Shown: positions 17,136-26,917, counted from the stretch's first letter. The stretch is 64,000 nt of DNA from Salinirubellus litoreus (GCF_037335815.1 NZ_CP147841.1:1-64000); one strand, 5' to 3'. Notes: generated by a model not told the origin, from the sequence alone. A program made the numbers and translations.

Positions 17136-17587
17136 ATGACGACGCTCTTCGACGTCCCCGCGGACGACCTCATCGAGGCCGTCGCGGCGGAGATCGGCGA
17201 CGAGATCGAGGAACCGGAGTGGGCCGCCTACACCAAGACCGGCGTCGGGAGGGAACTCCCGCCCGAACAGGAGGACTTCTGGTCGATCCGTGCGGCCAGC
17301 CTCCTCCGGAAGGTCGCCGTCGACGGCCCCATCGGAGTCGGGCGACTGCGCGAGGCGTACGGCGACTCGAAGCAGGGGTCGACCCGCTACCGGACCCGCC
17401 CCGACGTGAAGAGCGAGGCCTCCGGGAAGGTCATCCGGACGATCCTCCAGCAGCTTGAGGAGGCCGGCTACGTCGTGAACCAGAGCGGCGGCCGCTCGCT
17501 CTCCGGCGAGGGCGCGCGCTGCTCGACCGCGTCGCGGGCGAGGTCATGGAGGAGCTCGACCGACCCGACCTGGAGCGCTACGCGTAA
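17136..17587 (+). CDS. rps19e: Ribosomal protein S19e, frameshifted near the C-terminus
   Basis: Starts MTTLFDVPADDLIEAVA and contains EPEWAAYTKTGVGRELPP, FWSIRAASLLRKVAVDGP, LREAYGDSK and IRTILQQLEEAGYV, all conserved in archaeal S19e. After GGRSLSGEG the frame is lost; adding one base at about 17513 gives a normal end, RALLDRVAGEVMEELDRP and so on, for 150 residues, the family length. S19e is a small-subunit protein expected in every archaeon, so the break is most likely a sequence error. Confidence 0.92.
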
Positions 17588-17649
17588 CGAGCCCCGCTGG
17601 CCCAGCGATACCCGTAACCGTTTTCGACGGGGCGCCACAAGGGAGGGCC

Positions 17650-18006
17650 ATGAGCGGAAACGAGGAAGACATCGAGGAACTGCGACAGAAGAAGATGGAG
17701 CAGCTCCAGGAGCAGGCCCAGGGGGGCGGCCAGGGCCAGGTCGACGAGGAGGAGATGCAGCGCCAGCAGGAGCAGGCCGAGGCGCAGAAACAGGCCGTTC
17801 TCCGCCAGAACCTCACCGACGGGGCGCGCAAGCGGCTCAACACGGTGAAGATGTCCAAGCCGGAGTTCGGCGAGCAAGTCGAACAGCAGGTCGTCGCGCT
17901 CGCCCAGTCCGGTCGGCTCGGCGACCGCATCGACGAGGAGCAGATGAAGTCGCTGCTGAAGGAGCTCCAGCCCGACGACGACGGGTACAACATCCGGCGA
18001 CGGTAG
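17650..18006 (+). CDS. DNA-binding protein of the PDCD5 family
   Basis: 118 residues: a long Gln/Glu-rich N-terminal helix (EELRQKKMEQLQEQAQ), then ARKRLNTVKMSKPEF, QVEQQVVALAQSGRLGDRI and DEEQMKSLLKELQP, the three-helix core of PDCD5-related archaeal proteins. The role in archaea is unclear; nucleic acid binding has been reported for family members. It follows rps19e by about 60 bp, an arrangement common in archaea, and precedes a PP-loop gene by 10 bp, so the three are probably one operon. Confidence 0.92.
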   Translation: MSGNEEDIEELRQKKMEQLQEQAQGGGQGQVDEEEMQRQQEQAEAQKQAVLRQNLTDGARKRLNTVKMSKPEFGEQVEQQVVALAQSGRLGDRIDEEQMKSLLKELQPDDDGYNIRRR

Positions 18007-18016
18007 CGTCGGAGCG

Positions 18017-18649
18017 GTGACGACCGTCCCGAGGGTGGCGGTGCTGTTCAGCGGTGGGAAGGACTCCGCGCTCGCGGCCGTCCTCCTCGAACCGTTCTAC
18101 GAGGTCACGCTCGTCACCTGCGGGTTCGGCGTGACCGACGCGCCGGTGCACGCCCGCGAGGCCGCCCACGCCGTCGGGTTCGACCACGAGACCGTCGACC
18201 TGCCGCGCGATGTGGCCGAGTCGGCCGTCGACCGCCTGCTCTCCGACGGCTACCCCAACGAGGCCATCCAGTCGGTCCACGAGGCGGCCGTCGAACGGGT
18301 CGCTTCGGGGACGTGGGACGCCGTCGCCGACGGGACGCGGCGCGACGACCGGACGCCCGCGGTCTCGGCCTCCTTCGCCCAGTCCGTCGAGGATCGTCAC
18401 AGCGTCGACCACCTCGCGCCGCTCGCGGGGCTCGGCCGCCGGGCGGTCGACGCGCTCGTCGAGCGCCACCTCCGCGTCGAGTCGGGGCCGAGCGACGAGG
18501 TGGCGAAGGGCGACTACGAGACGGCGCTCCGGGCGCTCCTCCGGGAGCGCGCGGGCGAGGGGGCCGTCGCCGCGGTGTTCCCCGAGCACGTCCAGTCGCG
18601 GGTGGTCGGGCGTCGGAACCGCGACGACGCGCCCCGCCGCCTCCCGTGA
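18017..18649 (+). CDS. PP-loop (adenine nucleotide alpha-hydrolase) superfamily protein
   Basis: 210 residues. VAVLFSGGKDSALAA is the ATP-pyrophosphatase PP-loop. EAIQSVHEAAVERVASGTWDAVADGTRRDDRTP resembles tRNA-thiolation and asparagine-synthase-like enzymes (in part: DAVADGTRRDD). Such proteins adenylate a substrate, often tRNA or a carboxylate. No zinc-ribbon cysteines are visible, so it is not a standard TtuA/NcsA. The start is GTG at 18017, ten bases after the PDCD5 stop, giving a tight operon. The precise substrate is unknown. Confidence 0.8.
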   Translation: MTTVPRVAVLFSGGKDSALAAVLLEPFYEVTLVTCGFGVTDAPVHAREAAHAVGFDHETVDLPRDVAESAVDRLLSDGYPNEAIQSVHEAAVERVASGTWDAVADGTRRDDRTPAVSASFAQSVEDRHSVDHLAPLAGLGRRAVDALVERHLRVESGPSDEVAKGDYETALRALLRERAGEGAVAAVFPEHVQSRVVGRRNRDDAPRRLP

Positions 18650-18707
18650 CAAACGTTCGCTTTCGCGGGAACGCTTTTACCCGACCGATTGTTAGTCACA
18701 CCCGTAC

Positions 18708-20330
18708 ATGAGTTCCGACCGGGCCGCCCTCGACCGCGCCATCGAGCGCGGGGAGGAGGAGGGCGGCAGCGTCGAGTTCAAGGAGCGGCTCACCAAGGAC
18801 GTCCACCTCGCCGACGGTCGGCTGGAATCGCTCGCCGCACAGCTGCGTCACCGGGTGCTGTCGGGCGACGGCGAGGCGACGTACGTGGTGGGAGTCACCG
18901 ACGACGGGGGGATCGCGGGGATCGGCCCCGAGGCGTTCACGGAGACGATGGACGTCCTCTCGCTGCTGTCGGAGGAGGCCGGCGCGCACATCGACGACGT
19001 CCAGACCTGGGCGGTGTCGCCCGGCGACGACGGGGCCGACCGGGGCGTGGTCGGCGTCGCCACCGTCCGGGAGGGGACCGTTCTGGACACGGACGACGAG
19101 CACATCGTGGTCGGGACGGCGGGCCACGTCGACCACGGGAAGTCGACGCTGGTGGGGTCGCTCGTCACCGGGCACGCCGACGACGGCCAGGGTGGCACCC
19201 GCGCGTTCCTCGACGTCCAGCCCCACGAGGTCGAGCGCGGCCTCTCGGCCGACCTCTCCTACGGCGTCTACGGGTTCGATGCCGGCGGGAGGCCAGTGAG
19301 AATGGACAACCCCGACCGGAAGTCCGACCGGGCGGAGGTCGTCCGCGAGTCCGACCGGCTGGTCTCGTTCGTCGACACGGTGGGTCACGAGCCGTGGCTC
19401 CGGACCACCATCCGCGGGCTGGTGGGTCAGAAGCTCGACTACGGCCTGCTCGTGGTCGCCGCCGACGACGGCCCGACCAAGACCACCCGCGAGCACCTCG
19501 GCATCCTCCTCGCCACCGAACTCCCGACCATCGTGGCCGTCACGAAGTGTGACGCGGTGGGAGACGAGCGGGTTCAGGAGGTCGAACGCGAGGTCGAACG
19601 GCTGCTCCGGGGAGCCGAGCGGACCCCGCTGTCGGTGGCGCGTCACGGCGTCGAGGCGGCCATCGAGGAGATCGACCGGACCGTCGTCCCGATGGTGCGG
19701 ACGAGCGCGGTGACGATGGAGGGACTTCCCGTCCTCGACCGGCTGTTCGAGCGCCTCCCGAAGACCGGCGGCGACGACGGCGAGTTCGCCATGTACGTCG
19801 ATAGAACGTACAACGTCACCGGCGTCGGGGCGGTCGCCTCCGGGACCGTCAAGTCAGGTACTGTGGAGGCCGGCGACGAGCTCCTGCTCGGCCCGATGAG
19901 CGACGGCTCGTTCCGCGAGGTCGAGGTCCGCTCGATCGAGATGCACTACCATCGCGTCGACGAGGCCCGCGCGGGTCGCATCGTCGGCATCGCGCTCAAG
20001 GGGGTGCGAGAAGCCGACGTCCGCCGGGGGATGGCGCTGCTCCCGCGGGACGCGGAGCCGCGGGCGGTCCGGGAGTTCGAGGCGGAGGTGATGGTGCTGA
20101 ACCACCCGACCCGGATCGGCGACGGCTACGAGCCGGTCGTCCACCTGGAGACGGTGAGCGAGGCCGCCACGTTCCACCCCGAGGGCGGACAGCTCCTCCC
20201 CGGTGACACCGGACGGACCCGCGTCCGATTCAAGTTCCACCCCTACCTCGTCGAGGAGGGCCAGCGGTTCGTCTTCCGCGAGGGCCGCTCGAAGGGCGTC
20301 GGGACGGTGACGAGCATCGAACCCGAGTGA
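18708..20330 (+). CDS. GTPBP1-like translational GTPase
   Basis: 540 residues. An N-terminal region of about 125 residues (SVEFKERLTK...) precedes an EF-Tu-like G domain: GHVDHGKS at 139-146, DTVGHEPW for switch II, and AVTKCD for base recognition. Beta-barrel domains II and III follow (NVTGVGAVASGTVKSGTVEAG; RVRFKFHPYLVEEGQRF). This is the GTPBP1/GTPBP2 type of GTPase known in archaea and eukaryotes, implicated in mRNA or ribosome quality control. ATG at 18708; single-gene unit. Confidence 0.88.
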   Translation: MSSDRAALDRAIERGEEEGGSVEFKERLTKDVHLADGRLESLAAQLRHRVLSGDGEATYVVGVTDDGGIAGIGPEAFTETMDVLSLLSEEAGAHIDDVQTWAVSPGDDGADRGVVGVATVREGTVLDTDDEHIVVGTAGHVDHGKSTLVGSLVTGHADDGQGGTRAFLDVQPHEVERGLSADLSYGVYGFDAGGRPVRMDNPDRKSDRAEVVRESDRLVSFVDTVGHEPWLRTTIRGLVGQKLDYGLLVVAADDGPTKTTREHLGILLATELPTIVAVTKCDAVGDERVQEVEREVERLLRGAERTPLSVARHGVEAAIEEIDRTVVPMVRTSAVTMEGLPVLDRLFERLPKTGGDDGEFAMYVDRTYNVTGVGAVASGTVKSGTVEAGDELLLGPMSDGSFREVEVRSIEMHYHRVDEARAGRIVGIALKGVREADVRRGMALLPRDAEPRAVREFEAEVMVLNHPTRIGDGYEPVVHLETVSEAATFHPEGGQLLPGDTGRTRVRFKFHPYLVEEGQRFVFREGRSKGVGTVTSIEPE

Positions 20331-20422
20331 CCGGGAGCGAACGTCCGTTCTCGACGGCCCGGGTCGCCTCGGAGACGTCGGCGATCGGAACCCGCTTGCG
20401 GCCGAGCGGCGTACCGACACGT

Positions 20423-21403
20423 ATGGACCGGCCCGGTCCCGCTCCCCAGCCCGGTATCGGAGCACGCCTCCTGATGGTGGTCGTCGGCGTGACGCTGTTC
20501 GTCGTCTACGCGGCACTCGCGGCGGCGAGCTACCTCCTCATCGCGTCGTTCCTGCGGGGGCTCACCCGGACCGAGATCCTGACGACCGCCGTCCTCGTCG
20601 TGGGGCTGACGCTCGCCCTCGGCTACCTCTCCTACCAGTTCGGGACGGCGAGGCTGCTCGCCGGGCTCGACGCCCGGACGCTCACCCCCGAGCGGGCCCC
20701 CGCCCTCTACGACCGGCTCGAGACGCTCGCGGGGCGCGTCGGCGTGGAGACGCCCCGGATCGCCGTCGCGCGCATGGAGATGCCGAACGCGCTCGCGCTC
20801 GGCGGCGGGCGCGACGGGGTCGTCGTGCTCGACGGTCGGCTGTTCCGTCTGCTCGACGCCCGCGAACTGGAGGGGATCCTCGCCCACGAGCTGGCCCACA
20901 TCGAGAGCCGCGACAGTCTCGTCCAGACGCTGGCCTACAGCCTCGTCCGCACCCTCGTGAGCGTGCTGACCGTCCCGCTGTTGCCGGTGGCGCTGTTGCT
21001 CGGTGGCCTCTCGCGATCGCTCGCGTGGACCCGGGGACGACCGGGGCAGGGGACGCCGGGGATCGATCTCCTGCGGGCGGCCGTGGGCCGTCTGGTGCTG
21101 TCGGTACTCGTCGTCCTCACGATAGTCGTCCGGGCGCACTCGCGACGGCGCGAGTTCGCCGCCGACGAGCGTGCCGCCCAGGTGACCGGACGACCGCTCG
21201 CGCTCGCTCGCGCCCTCCGGACCATCGAGCGGGCCTCACACCCGGCGGGTGGCCTCCTCGCTACCCTCTACATCCACGCCGAGGAGTCGGACCCGCTGAG
21301 CCGGATGCTCTCGACACACCCGTCGATGGACGAGCGCGTCGAGCGGCTGGTCGAGCTGTCCGGGCGACGGACGGAGCCCGGTGTCCGGATCCCGATCCGG
21401 TGA
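20423..21403 (+). CDS. htpX: M48 family (HtpX-like) membrane metalloprotease
   Basis: 326 residues: two N-terminal membrane helices (about 15-75), zinc motif HELAHIES (residues 155-162), two further hydrophobic segments (about 170-195 and 215-240), then REFAADERAA with the third zinc ligand. This is the layout of HtpX, a membrane quality-control protease with its active site in the cytoplasm. Length is slightly above the bacterial norm. ATG at 20423 was chosen because it directly precedes the conserved region. Closing STHPSMDERVERL is also typical. Confidence 0.88.
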   Translation: MDRPGPAPQPGIGARLLMVVVGVTLFVVYAALAAASYLLIASFLRGLTRTEILTTAVLVVGLTLALGYLSYQFGTARLLAGLDARTLTPERAPALYDRLETLAGRVGVETPRIAVARMEMPNALALGGGRDGVVVLDGRLFRLLDARELEGILAHELAHIESRDSLVQTLAYSLVRTLVSVLTVPLLPVALLLGGLSRSLAWTRGRPGQGTPGIDLLRAAVGRLVLSVLVVLTIVVRAHSRRREFAADERAAQVTGRPLALARALRTIERASHPAGGLLATLYIHAEESDPLSRMLSTHPSMDERVERLVELSGRRTEPGVRIPIR

Positions 21404-21729
21404 GGGGACCGGTCCGACCGCTTCGCTCGGGGTCGGTGGATCACGAGGAGTCGAGCGCCGTACTGTGAGTCGCGGTGCGTCGTAGAAAGCCAGACGAGGA
21501 GAACAGGTGTCAGAGGCTGTCTTCTCCCCCATCTCCGGCCTATAGCGGGACACGGATAGACTGGCAACCCCGGCAAGGGCGAGCCGTGCTCAGGCCGTGT
21601 CCACTACCGATCACTACGTCCAGGGATAAATCGGTTCGGAGCAGTCGGATTCACTACGACATCTGACACGACGCACACCCTGCACCCGACGACCCGACCA
21701 TTTACACGGGGCGGGAGACATGAACACAC
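21404..21729. other. Intergenic region
   Basis: 326 bases without a supportable gene. A TATA-like atttacac at about 21700-21707 lies 25-30 bp upstream of the GTG start of the next gene and is the likely promoter. No repeats or RNA gene seen. Confidence 0.5.
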
Positions 21730-22701
21730 GTGACTGGGGGAGGCGAGCTGACGTCGGCGTTCTCGCTACTGGGGAACGAGACACGGCTGCGGATCGTCCT
21801 CGAGCTCGGCGACGCAAGCGGGCCGGGAGGGGTGGATTCCATCGGGTTCTCCGATCTCCAGTCGCGGGTGGGGATCGGGGACAACGGGAACTTCAACTAC
21901 CACCTCCGCCGGCTCACGGGGACGTTCGTCGAACGGGGGGACGACGGCTACCGGCTCATGCTCCCAGGCGTGTACGTCTACCGCGCGCTGAAGACGGGGC
22001 CGCTGGGTGAGAGGATCGACCGCGACCGCCTGGAGACGGACGTCCCCTGTCCGGGCTGTGAGGGTTCACAGGAGGTCGGAGTCGAGGACGGCAGGGGGGT
22101 CCTCGGCTGTCGGGACTGCGGGATACTCACCTACCGGTACCCCCTGCCCGCTGGCGGGCTCACACGGACGGACGGGACGGGGCTCGCCCGCGCGTTGCGG
22201 GAACGAGCCGTCAACGACACGGGCGCGATGCTACGGGGGTTCTGCCCCTACTGTTCGGGGACGGTCGACGCCGACGTCGGCGGGGACGTGGCGTCGCTCC
22301 CCGCGAGTAACGGGCGCGGGAGAGTCGGGGAGCGCGACGCGTTCGCGGTGTCGTTCGCCTGCGAGCACTGCCGCTGGTTCGTTCGAGTGAACACCGCGGG
22401 GATGCTCGACAGCCACCCACGGGTGAGCGCCTTCCTCTACGAACAGGGTATCGACAGCTACCGCCGGGACCCCTGGCGCGAGGCGGCGTTCACCGTCGAC
22501 GTCCGCTCCGAGGACCCCTGGACGGCCCACGTCCACGTGGCAGCCGGAGGTGAGACGCTGTCGATCGAACTGGACGAACGCCTCGACGCACGCGAGCTCG
22601 AACGGGAGCTCACCCCGATGGCCGTCCGTAACCACGGAGAGGGTGGTGAGGAGGCGAACGGCGGCGGACCGGGTGTCACCGGACGTGGGTGGGGGATCTG
22701 A
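21730..22701 (+). CDS. ArsR-type winged-helix regulator with C-terminal zinc ribbons
   Basis: 323 residues. Residues 1-95 form a winged helix (LGNETRLRIVLEL; FSDLQSRVGI; FNYHLRRLTGTFVERGDDGYRL) like haloarchaeal ArsR-family regulators. The rest carries CPGC/CRDC and CPYC/CEHC pairs, two probable zinc ribbons, and a domain of unknown role. A leaderless GTG start at 21730 follows a TATA box. Targets unknown; no effector genes adjoin it directly. Confidence 0.8.
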   Translation: MTGGGELTSAFSLLGNETRLRIVLELGDASGPGGVDSIGFSDLQSRVGIGDNGNFNYHLRRLTGTFVERGDDGYRLMLPGVYVYRALKTGPLGERIDRDRLETDVPCPGCEGSQEVGVEDGRGVLGCRDCGILTYRYPLPAGGLTRTDGTGLARALRERAVNDTGAMLRGFCPYCSGTVDADVGGDVASLPASNGRGRVGERDAFAVSFACEHCRWFVRVNTAGMLDSHPRVSAFLYEQGIDSYRRDPWREAAFTVDVRSEDPWTAHVHVAAGGETLSIELDERLDARELERELTPMAVRNHGEGGEEANGGGPGVTGRGWGI

Positions 22702-23445
22702 TCACGCCCACCACGGCGGATCGAGGAGGTCGCCCATCGACGCCAGCGTGTACGTCGGAGCGGATGTGGTGTCGATCCCGGCACCCGCCGTCCGTTCGTC
22801 GGCGAGCCACGCCGCCCTGACGCCCGCGGCGTGAGCGCCGGCCACGTCCGACCCGATCGAGTTTCCGACGTGGACCGCCCGTTCGGGCCGGACCGAGAGC
22901 GAACGGAGCGCCCGACCGAACGGCTCGGGGTCGGGCTTGGGGGCCGAGTCGTAGCCGGCGAAGACGACGGCGTCGAACGCGTCGGCGAGCCCGAGCCCCT
23001 CGAGCTTGCGTCGCTGCATCGACGGCGCGCCGTTGGTGACGACGCCGAGCCGGTGGTCCCCGTCCAGCCGCTCGACGGCACAGAGTGCCCCGTCGAGCGG
23101 CCGGACGTCCCGGTGGTCGCGCTCGTCGGCGAACGCGGCCGCGACGCGCCGGCCGAGTGCGGGGTCCCGACCCCGCTCCTCGGCGAGGGCGGCGAAACAC
23201 GCCCGCCGGAGCGAGTCGACGTCGTCGGTCGTCGCCGCAAACTCCGGGTAGCGCTCGTGGTAGTCCTCGACGCCGAAGAACGGGTCGACACCGACGAGGT
23301 CGAACGCGAGCGAGAGCAGCTCGGCACCGGATCGCCGGTAGCGACAGAGCGTGTCGTCGACGTCGAACAGCACGGCGTCGACGGGCGCGTCGGGGGGCGG
23401 GAGCGCCGGATCGGACGCCGACGGATGGGTAGGCGAGGACGTCAT
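22702..23445 (-). CDS. HAD-superfamily hydrolase
   Basis: 247 residues. AVLFDVDDTLCRYRR provides the DxDxT nucleophile motif, LGVVTNGAPSMQRRKL the second motif Thr/Ser, GLGLADAFDAVVFAGYDSAPKPDPEPF (in part: SAPKPDPEPF) the Lys motif, and HVGNSIGSDVAGAHAAG the acidic motif. A subfamily I phosphatase with an alpha-helical cap; substrate unknown. ATG at 23445 overlaps the stop of the upstream gene by four bases (ATGA), making it the third gene of an mch operon. Confidence 0.88.
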   Translation of the reverse strand: MTSSPTHPSASDPALPPPDAPVDAVLFDVDDTLCRYRRSGAELLSLAFDLVGVDPFFGVEDYHERYPEFAATTDDVDSLRRACFAALAEERGRDPALGRRVAAAFADERDHRDVRPLDGALCAVERLDGDHRLGVVTNGAPSMQRRKLEGLGLADAFDAVVFAGYDSAPKPDPEPFGRALRSLSVRPERAVHVGNSIGSDVAGAHAAGVRAAWLADERTAGAGIDTTSAPTYTLASMGDLLDPPWWA

Positions 23446-23933
23446 CGCCGGACGTACCTCGCTCCCTCTCGGTCGGCGAGGCCGAACAGGACCGCCCAGT
23501 CGAGGATCCGTTCGACTCGCTCACCCCACACCTGCTGCCAGTCGGCGTGACGCTGTCGCTCCCAGTCGGGGACCGAGTCGGCGAACCGCTCGAAGGCCTC
23601 GCCGGCGGAGATGGTTTGCTCAGTATCGAGGACCGAGAGCAGGTCCGCCGCCCCGTATACGCGCTCGCGGAACGCCCGCGCGAGCCGGTCGCGGCCCGCG
23701 GATTCGCGTGTGCGGTGGTAGCCGCGTTCGGCCTCGGAGACGAGCCCCAGCGCGCGCATGAACGTCAGCCACTCCTTGGCCTCGTCGCGGGCGGGGACGC
23801 CCACCCGGTCCATCACGCGGGCACAGCAGTCGTCCTCGCTCCGGGGGACGAGCGGGACCGCCCGGCGGGCCGCTTCGAGGGCGTCGAGCGAGTCGGGTGC
23901 CGGTGGGACGACCTTGTACTGCACCGTCCGCAC
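23442..23933 (-). CDS. Conserved haloarchaeal protein of unknown function
   Basis: 163 residues, not recognised as a named family. The middle (ARDEAKEWLTFMRALGLVSEAERGYHRT, in part: WLTFMRALGLVSE) and the end (ILDWAVLFGLADREG) each look like a helix-turn-helix pair, so a double winged-helix protein is possible. It starts one base after the mch stop and overlaps the HAD gene by four bases. Tight packing suggests co-regulation with mch; no function is claimed. Confidence 0.7.
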   Translation of the reverse strand: MRTVQYKVVPPAPDSLDALEAARRAVPLVPRSEDDCCARVMDRVGVPARDEAKEWLTFMRALGLVSEAERGYHRTRESAGRDRLARAFRERVYGAADLLSVLDTEQTISAGEAFERFADSVPDWERQRHADWQQVWGERVERILDWAVLFGLADREGARYVRR

Positions 23934-23934
23934 C

Positions 23935-24867
23935 TCAGAGCCCGAACGACTCGGCGACCAGCGCCTCGTCGAGTTCGCCGACGACGCGCGTCTCCCCGCC
24001 GACGACGTCGAGGGTGACCTTCGCGGGGGCGAACACCCCGCGTGGGACCTCGGCGAAGTCCCAGTCGGCCTCCTCGAACACCTCGGCGAACGGGCGACCG
24101 TACTCCTCGCGGGCGGTCGAGGCGACCTCCTCGAATCGGTCGAACGGCTCGGCCAGCGTGAGATGGACCTCCGAACCGTAGGCGAGCGCGTCGTTCGTCC
24201 GGGCCATCGCCGCCTCCTCGTCGGCGGCGACGGGCGCGACGGGCGCGCGGCCGGTCACCGAGAGGAGGTCGAGCGGGTCGTAGCCGAGTTCGGCCAGCCG
24301 GAACGCCGCGAGTTCGGCCGCACGGGCCGCGAGCGTGACGCTCCCGGTGATCGATCCGGTGGCGAAGACGGGGAGGAACGTCGCCGCGGGGTCGACCCCG
24401 GCCATCCCCGCGACGTGCTCGGCGACCTTCGCGACCGGCAGGGTGTCCGTCTCGACGGCGAGGACGGCGAAGTCGGCCTCGTCGGCGAAGCCCGTCCGGG
24501 TGAACTCCTCCTCCTCGGCGACGAGCGCCCTCGCGGGGCCGGAGCCGAGGCCCTCGAACCCGTCCACCGAGAGTTCCCAGCCCGCCTTCTGCGCACAGAG
24601 CAGGCCGAGCGCCGGGTGGTCGGTCTGGAGTTCGACGTGGGTGAGCGGCGCGCCGGCGACCGAGTCCATCGCCGTCTGGACGGTGGCGAGCCCGCCGGTC
24701 TGTATCTCGGCGAGCAGTAGCCCCGCCTCGACACCACCGACGGTCTCGACGCCGAAGTCCACGACCGTCGCGCCGTTGTCCAGTTCCCAGACGTCGACCG
24801 CGAGCTCGTCAGCGAAGTCGATGGCCTCGTCGATCAGCTCGACGGCCATCACGTTGGGGCTCTCCAT
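23935..24867 (-). CDS. mch: Methenyltetrahydromethanopterin cyclohydrolase
   Basis: 310 residues, the family length. Conserved segments: NGATVVDFGVETVGGVEAG, HPALGLLCAQKAGWEL, GSGPARAL, AEHVAGMAG and YGSEVHLTL. The enzyme interconverts methenyl and formyl one-carbon units on a pterin; in non-methanogenic haloarchaea it is thought to serve folate-type C1 metabolism. ATG at 24867; first gene of a three-gene operon with an unknown protein and a HAD hydrolase. Confidence 0.92.
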   Translation of the reverse strand: MESPNVMAVELIDEAIDFADELAVDVWELDNGATVVDFGVETVGGVEAGLLLAEIQTGGLATVQTAMDSVAGAPLTHVELQTDHPALGLLCAQKAGWELSVDGFEGLGSGPARALVAEEEEFTRTGFADEADFAVLAVETDTLPVAKVAEHVAGMAGVDPAATFLPVFATGSITGSVTLAARAAELAAFRLAELGYDPLDLLSVTGRAPVAPVAADEEAAMARTNDALAYGSEVHLTLAEPFDRFEEVASTAREEYGRPFAEVFEEADWDFAEVPRGVFAPAKVTLDVVGGETRVVGELDEALVAESFGL

Positions 24868-25077
24868 ACCCCCGGTCGGACGGGCGCGACTAAACCTCCT
24901 CGTCTCCACACCGGACCCGTCGGTTCCGTCGCTGGTAGTCGTGGGGGGTCCAGGTCGTCGTGCCCCGTGCCGTCACGTGCACGGCGGAGCGTGCCGGAGC
25001 GCACGAGCGAAGATCGGAGGGATCCGATCGCCGTGCCGTGGCGGGCGGGAACGAGAACGGGCGGGAGACGGAGGGAG

Positions 25078-25968
25078 CTACGGCGTGGCTTCGAGGGGCA
25101 TCAGCGCCTCCTCGACCATCTCGGCGAGTTCCTCGGCCACGTCGTCGTCGACGGGCCGGTGGGGACGGCGGAGTTCGCCCGCGGGAGCCCCGCGCGACTT
25201 CATCGCGGCCTTCAGCCCGGGGATGCTGTGGGTCGCCGTCACCGCGAAGTTCAGATCGCGTCCGGCGTCGTTGAGCGCGTGGGCACCCTCGCGGTCGCCG
25301 GAAGTGTGGCGCTCGTAGATGGCGCTCGCGAGGTCCGGCGCGACGTTCGCCAGCGCGAGTATCCCACCGGAAGCCCCGGCGTCGAGCGCCGGCGCGTACA
25401 CGCCGCCCGAGCCGACGAACAGATCGAAGTCGGCGTCGCCGACGCGGTCGAGCGTCCGGTAGAACCGGTCGACGTTCCCCGAGGAGTCCTTCATCCCCCG
25501 GATGTTGGGGTGCTCGGCGAGTCGGCCGACGACCTCGGGGTCGATGGGCTTGTGCGTGTACGCCGGGACGCTGTAGAGGTAGATCGGGATCGAGGCCTCG
25601 TCGGCGAGGTCGCGGTAGTAGGCCTCGAGCGCCTCCTGGTCGTGGTCGTAGTAGAACGGGGTGACCACGAGCGCGCCCTCCGCTCCCGCGTCGGCGGCCC
25701 GCCCGGTCAGGTCGAGCGTGGGGCCGTAGCCGGGGGTTCCCGTCCCGGCCATCACGGGGATCGAGGCGGCCTCACAGACCGTCTCGACGACCGCGGCGTG
25801 CTCGTCGGTGCTCAGCATGGGTGCCTCGCTGTTCGAGCCCGCCGGGACGATGAAGTCGATACCCCGCGTCTCGACCCAGCTCACGAGGTCGGCGAGGCCG
25901 TCGTGGTCGACGTCGCCGTCGTCGTCGAACGGCGTCACGAGCGGGAGTCCGGTGCCGGTGATCGACAT
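25078..25968 (-). CDS. Dihydrodipicolinate synthase/KDG-aldolase family protein
   Basis: 296 residues of the class I aldolase DapA family. The Schiff-base lysine lies in RGMKDSSGN, the catalytic tyrosine in IYLYSVPAY. The first active-site loop reads GSNSEAPMLSTDEH rather than the GTTGE of true DapA, so a sugar-acid aldolase such as KD(P)G aldolase is at least as likely as lysine synthesis. ATG at 25968. No pathway partner adjoins it. Confidence 0.82.
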   Translation of the reverse strand: MSITGTGLPLVTPFDDDGDVDHDGLADLVSWVETRGIDFIVPAGSNSEAPMLSTDEHAAVVETVCEAASIPVMAGTGTPGYGPTLDLTGRAADAGAEGALVVTPFYYDHDQEALEAYYRDLADEASIPIYLYSVPAYTHKPIDPEVVGRLAEHPNIRGMKDSSGNVDRFYRTLDRVGDADFDLFVGSGGVYAPALDAGASGGILALANVAPDLASAIYERHTSGDREGAHALNDAGRDLNFAVTATHSIPGLKAAMKSRGAPAGELRRPHRPVDDDVAEELAEMVEEALMPLEATP

Positions 25969-26236
25969 ACCGGGCCTTCGGGACCGGTTCACCTATACGT
26001 TCTGAACGATCGCCGTTCCCGCGATGGCCGTCGAACGGGGAGCCGACGGCGCGTACGGCCGTCACGCGGGCGTCTGACGCGGATTTATGCCACCCCATGC
26101 CGCAGGCATCGGTGGGCGCGCGCAGGCGACCTCGACTAACCCCATCCTCCCGACGCGCGCCCGGCCCCTTTCCTTTCGAACGAGCACCGTACCGGTCCGC
26201 GACCGGGGGTCACACACCGGCGGCGTTCGACCGCGC

Positions 26237-26917
26237 TCAGGCCGCGCCCGCCTCCTCGGCGTCGGCACCGGTGAGCATCGCCTTGACCTCCGCGAGCGTG
26301 TCCTGTTCCGCCACGACGGCCACGCTGTCGCCGTCCTCGATCTCCGTCTGCGGGAGCGGGATCGTCATCGGCTCGTTCGCCCGTCCGTGCGCGTAGACCC
26401 GGGCGTTACCCGGGAGTTCGAGCGAGACGACCCGCCGGCCGACGTGTGGGGACTCCGCGGGGATGCGGACGCTCGCGGCCGTGAGCGTCTCCGTCAGGTC
26501 CGCGAGGACGTTCAGGTCGCCTCCGAGGAGGGCGGTCTTCGCGCCGGCGGCCCCGAGGCGCTCGGGGTAGACTACCTCGTCGACGTTCGCGGCGTACCCC
26601 TCGTAGATCTCCTCGCGGTAGTCCTCGTCGATGCGTATCACCGTCCGGCAGTCGTGGCTGCCGGCGATGGTGCAGGCGGCGTAGTTGACGTTCAGGTTCC
26701 CCGTCAGCCCGCCGACGGCGTCCGCGGTCTCGAGGCCGGCCTCCAGCAGGACCGACTCGTCGTCACCGCTCCCCACGACCACGTCGAACCCGTCGGCCTC
26801 GGCCATACTCGCCTTCTCCCCGTCCACCTCGACGATGGTGACGTTGTGGCCCTCCGACCGGAGTATCTCGGCCGTCCGCTTGCCGACGCGACCGTAGCCG
26901 ACGATGAGGAACTGCAT
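26237..26917 (-). CDS. TrkA-type potassium-transport regulator (RCK_N/RCK_C)
   Basis: 226 residues: FLIVGYGRVGKRTAEIL is the Rossmann NAD-binding start, GSGDDESVLLEAGLETAD and RVIRIDEDYRE-like segments follow, and a TrkA-C domain covers about residues 140-220. These proteins sit on the cytoplasmic side of Trk/Ktr channels and gate K+ uptake. The channel subunit is not adjacent here. An inverted repeat overlaps the expected promoter, suggesting repression or activation at that site. ATG at 26917. Confidence 0.87.
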   Translation of the reverse strand: MQFLIVGYGRVGKRTAEILRSEGHNVTIVEVDGEKASMAEADGFDVVVGSGDDESVLLEAGLETADAVGGLTGNLNVNYAACTIAGSHDCRTVIRIDEDYREEIYEGYAANVDEVVYPERLGAAGAKTALLGGDLNVLADLTETLTAASVRIPAESPHVGRRVVSLELPGNARVYAHGRANEPMTIPLPQTEIEDGDSVAVVAEQDTLAEVKAMLTGADAEEAGAA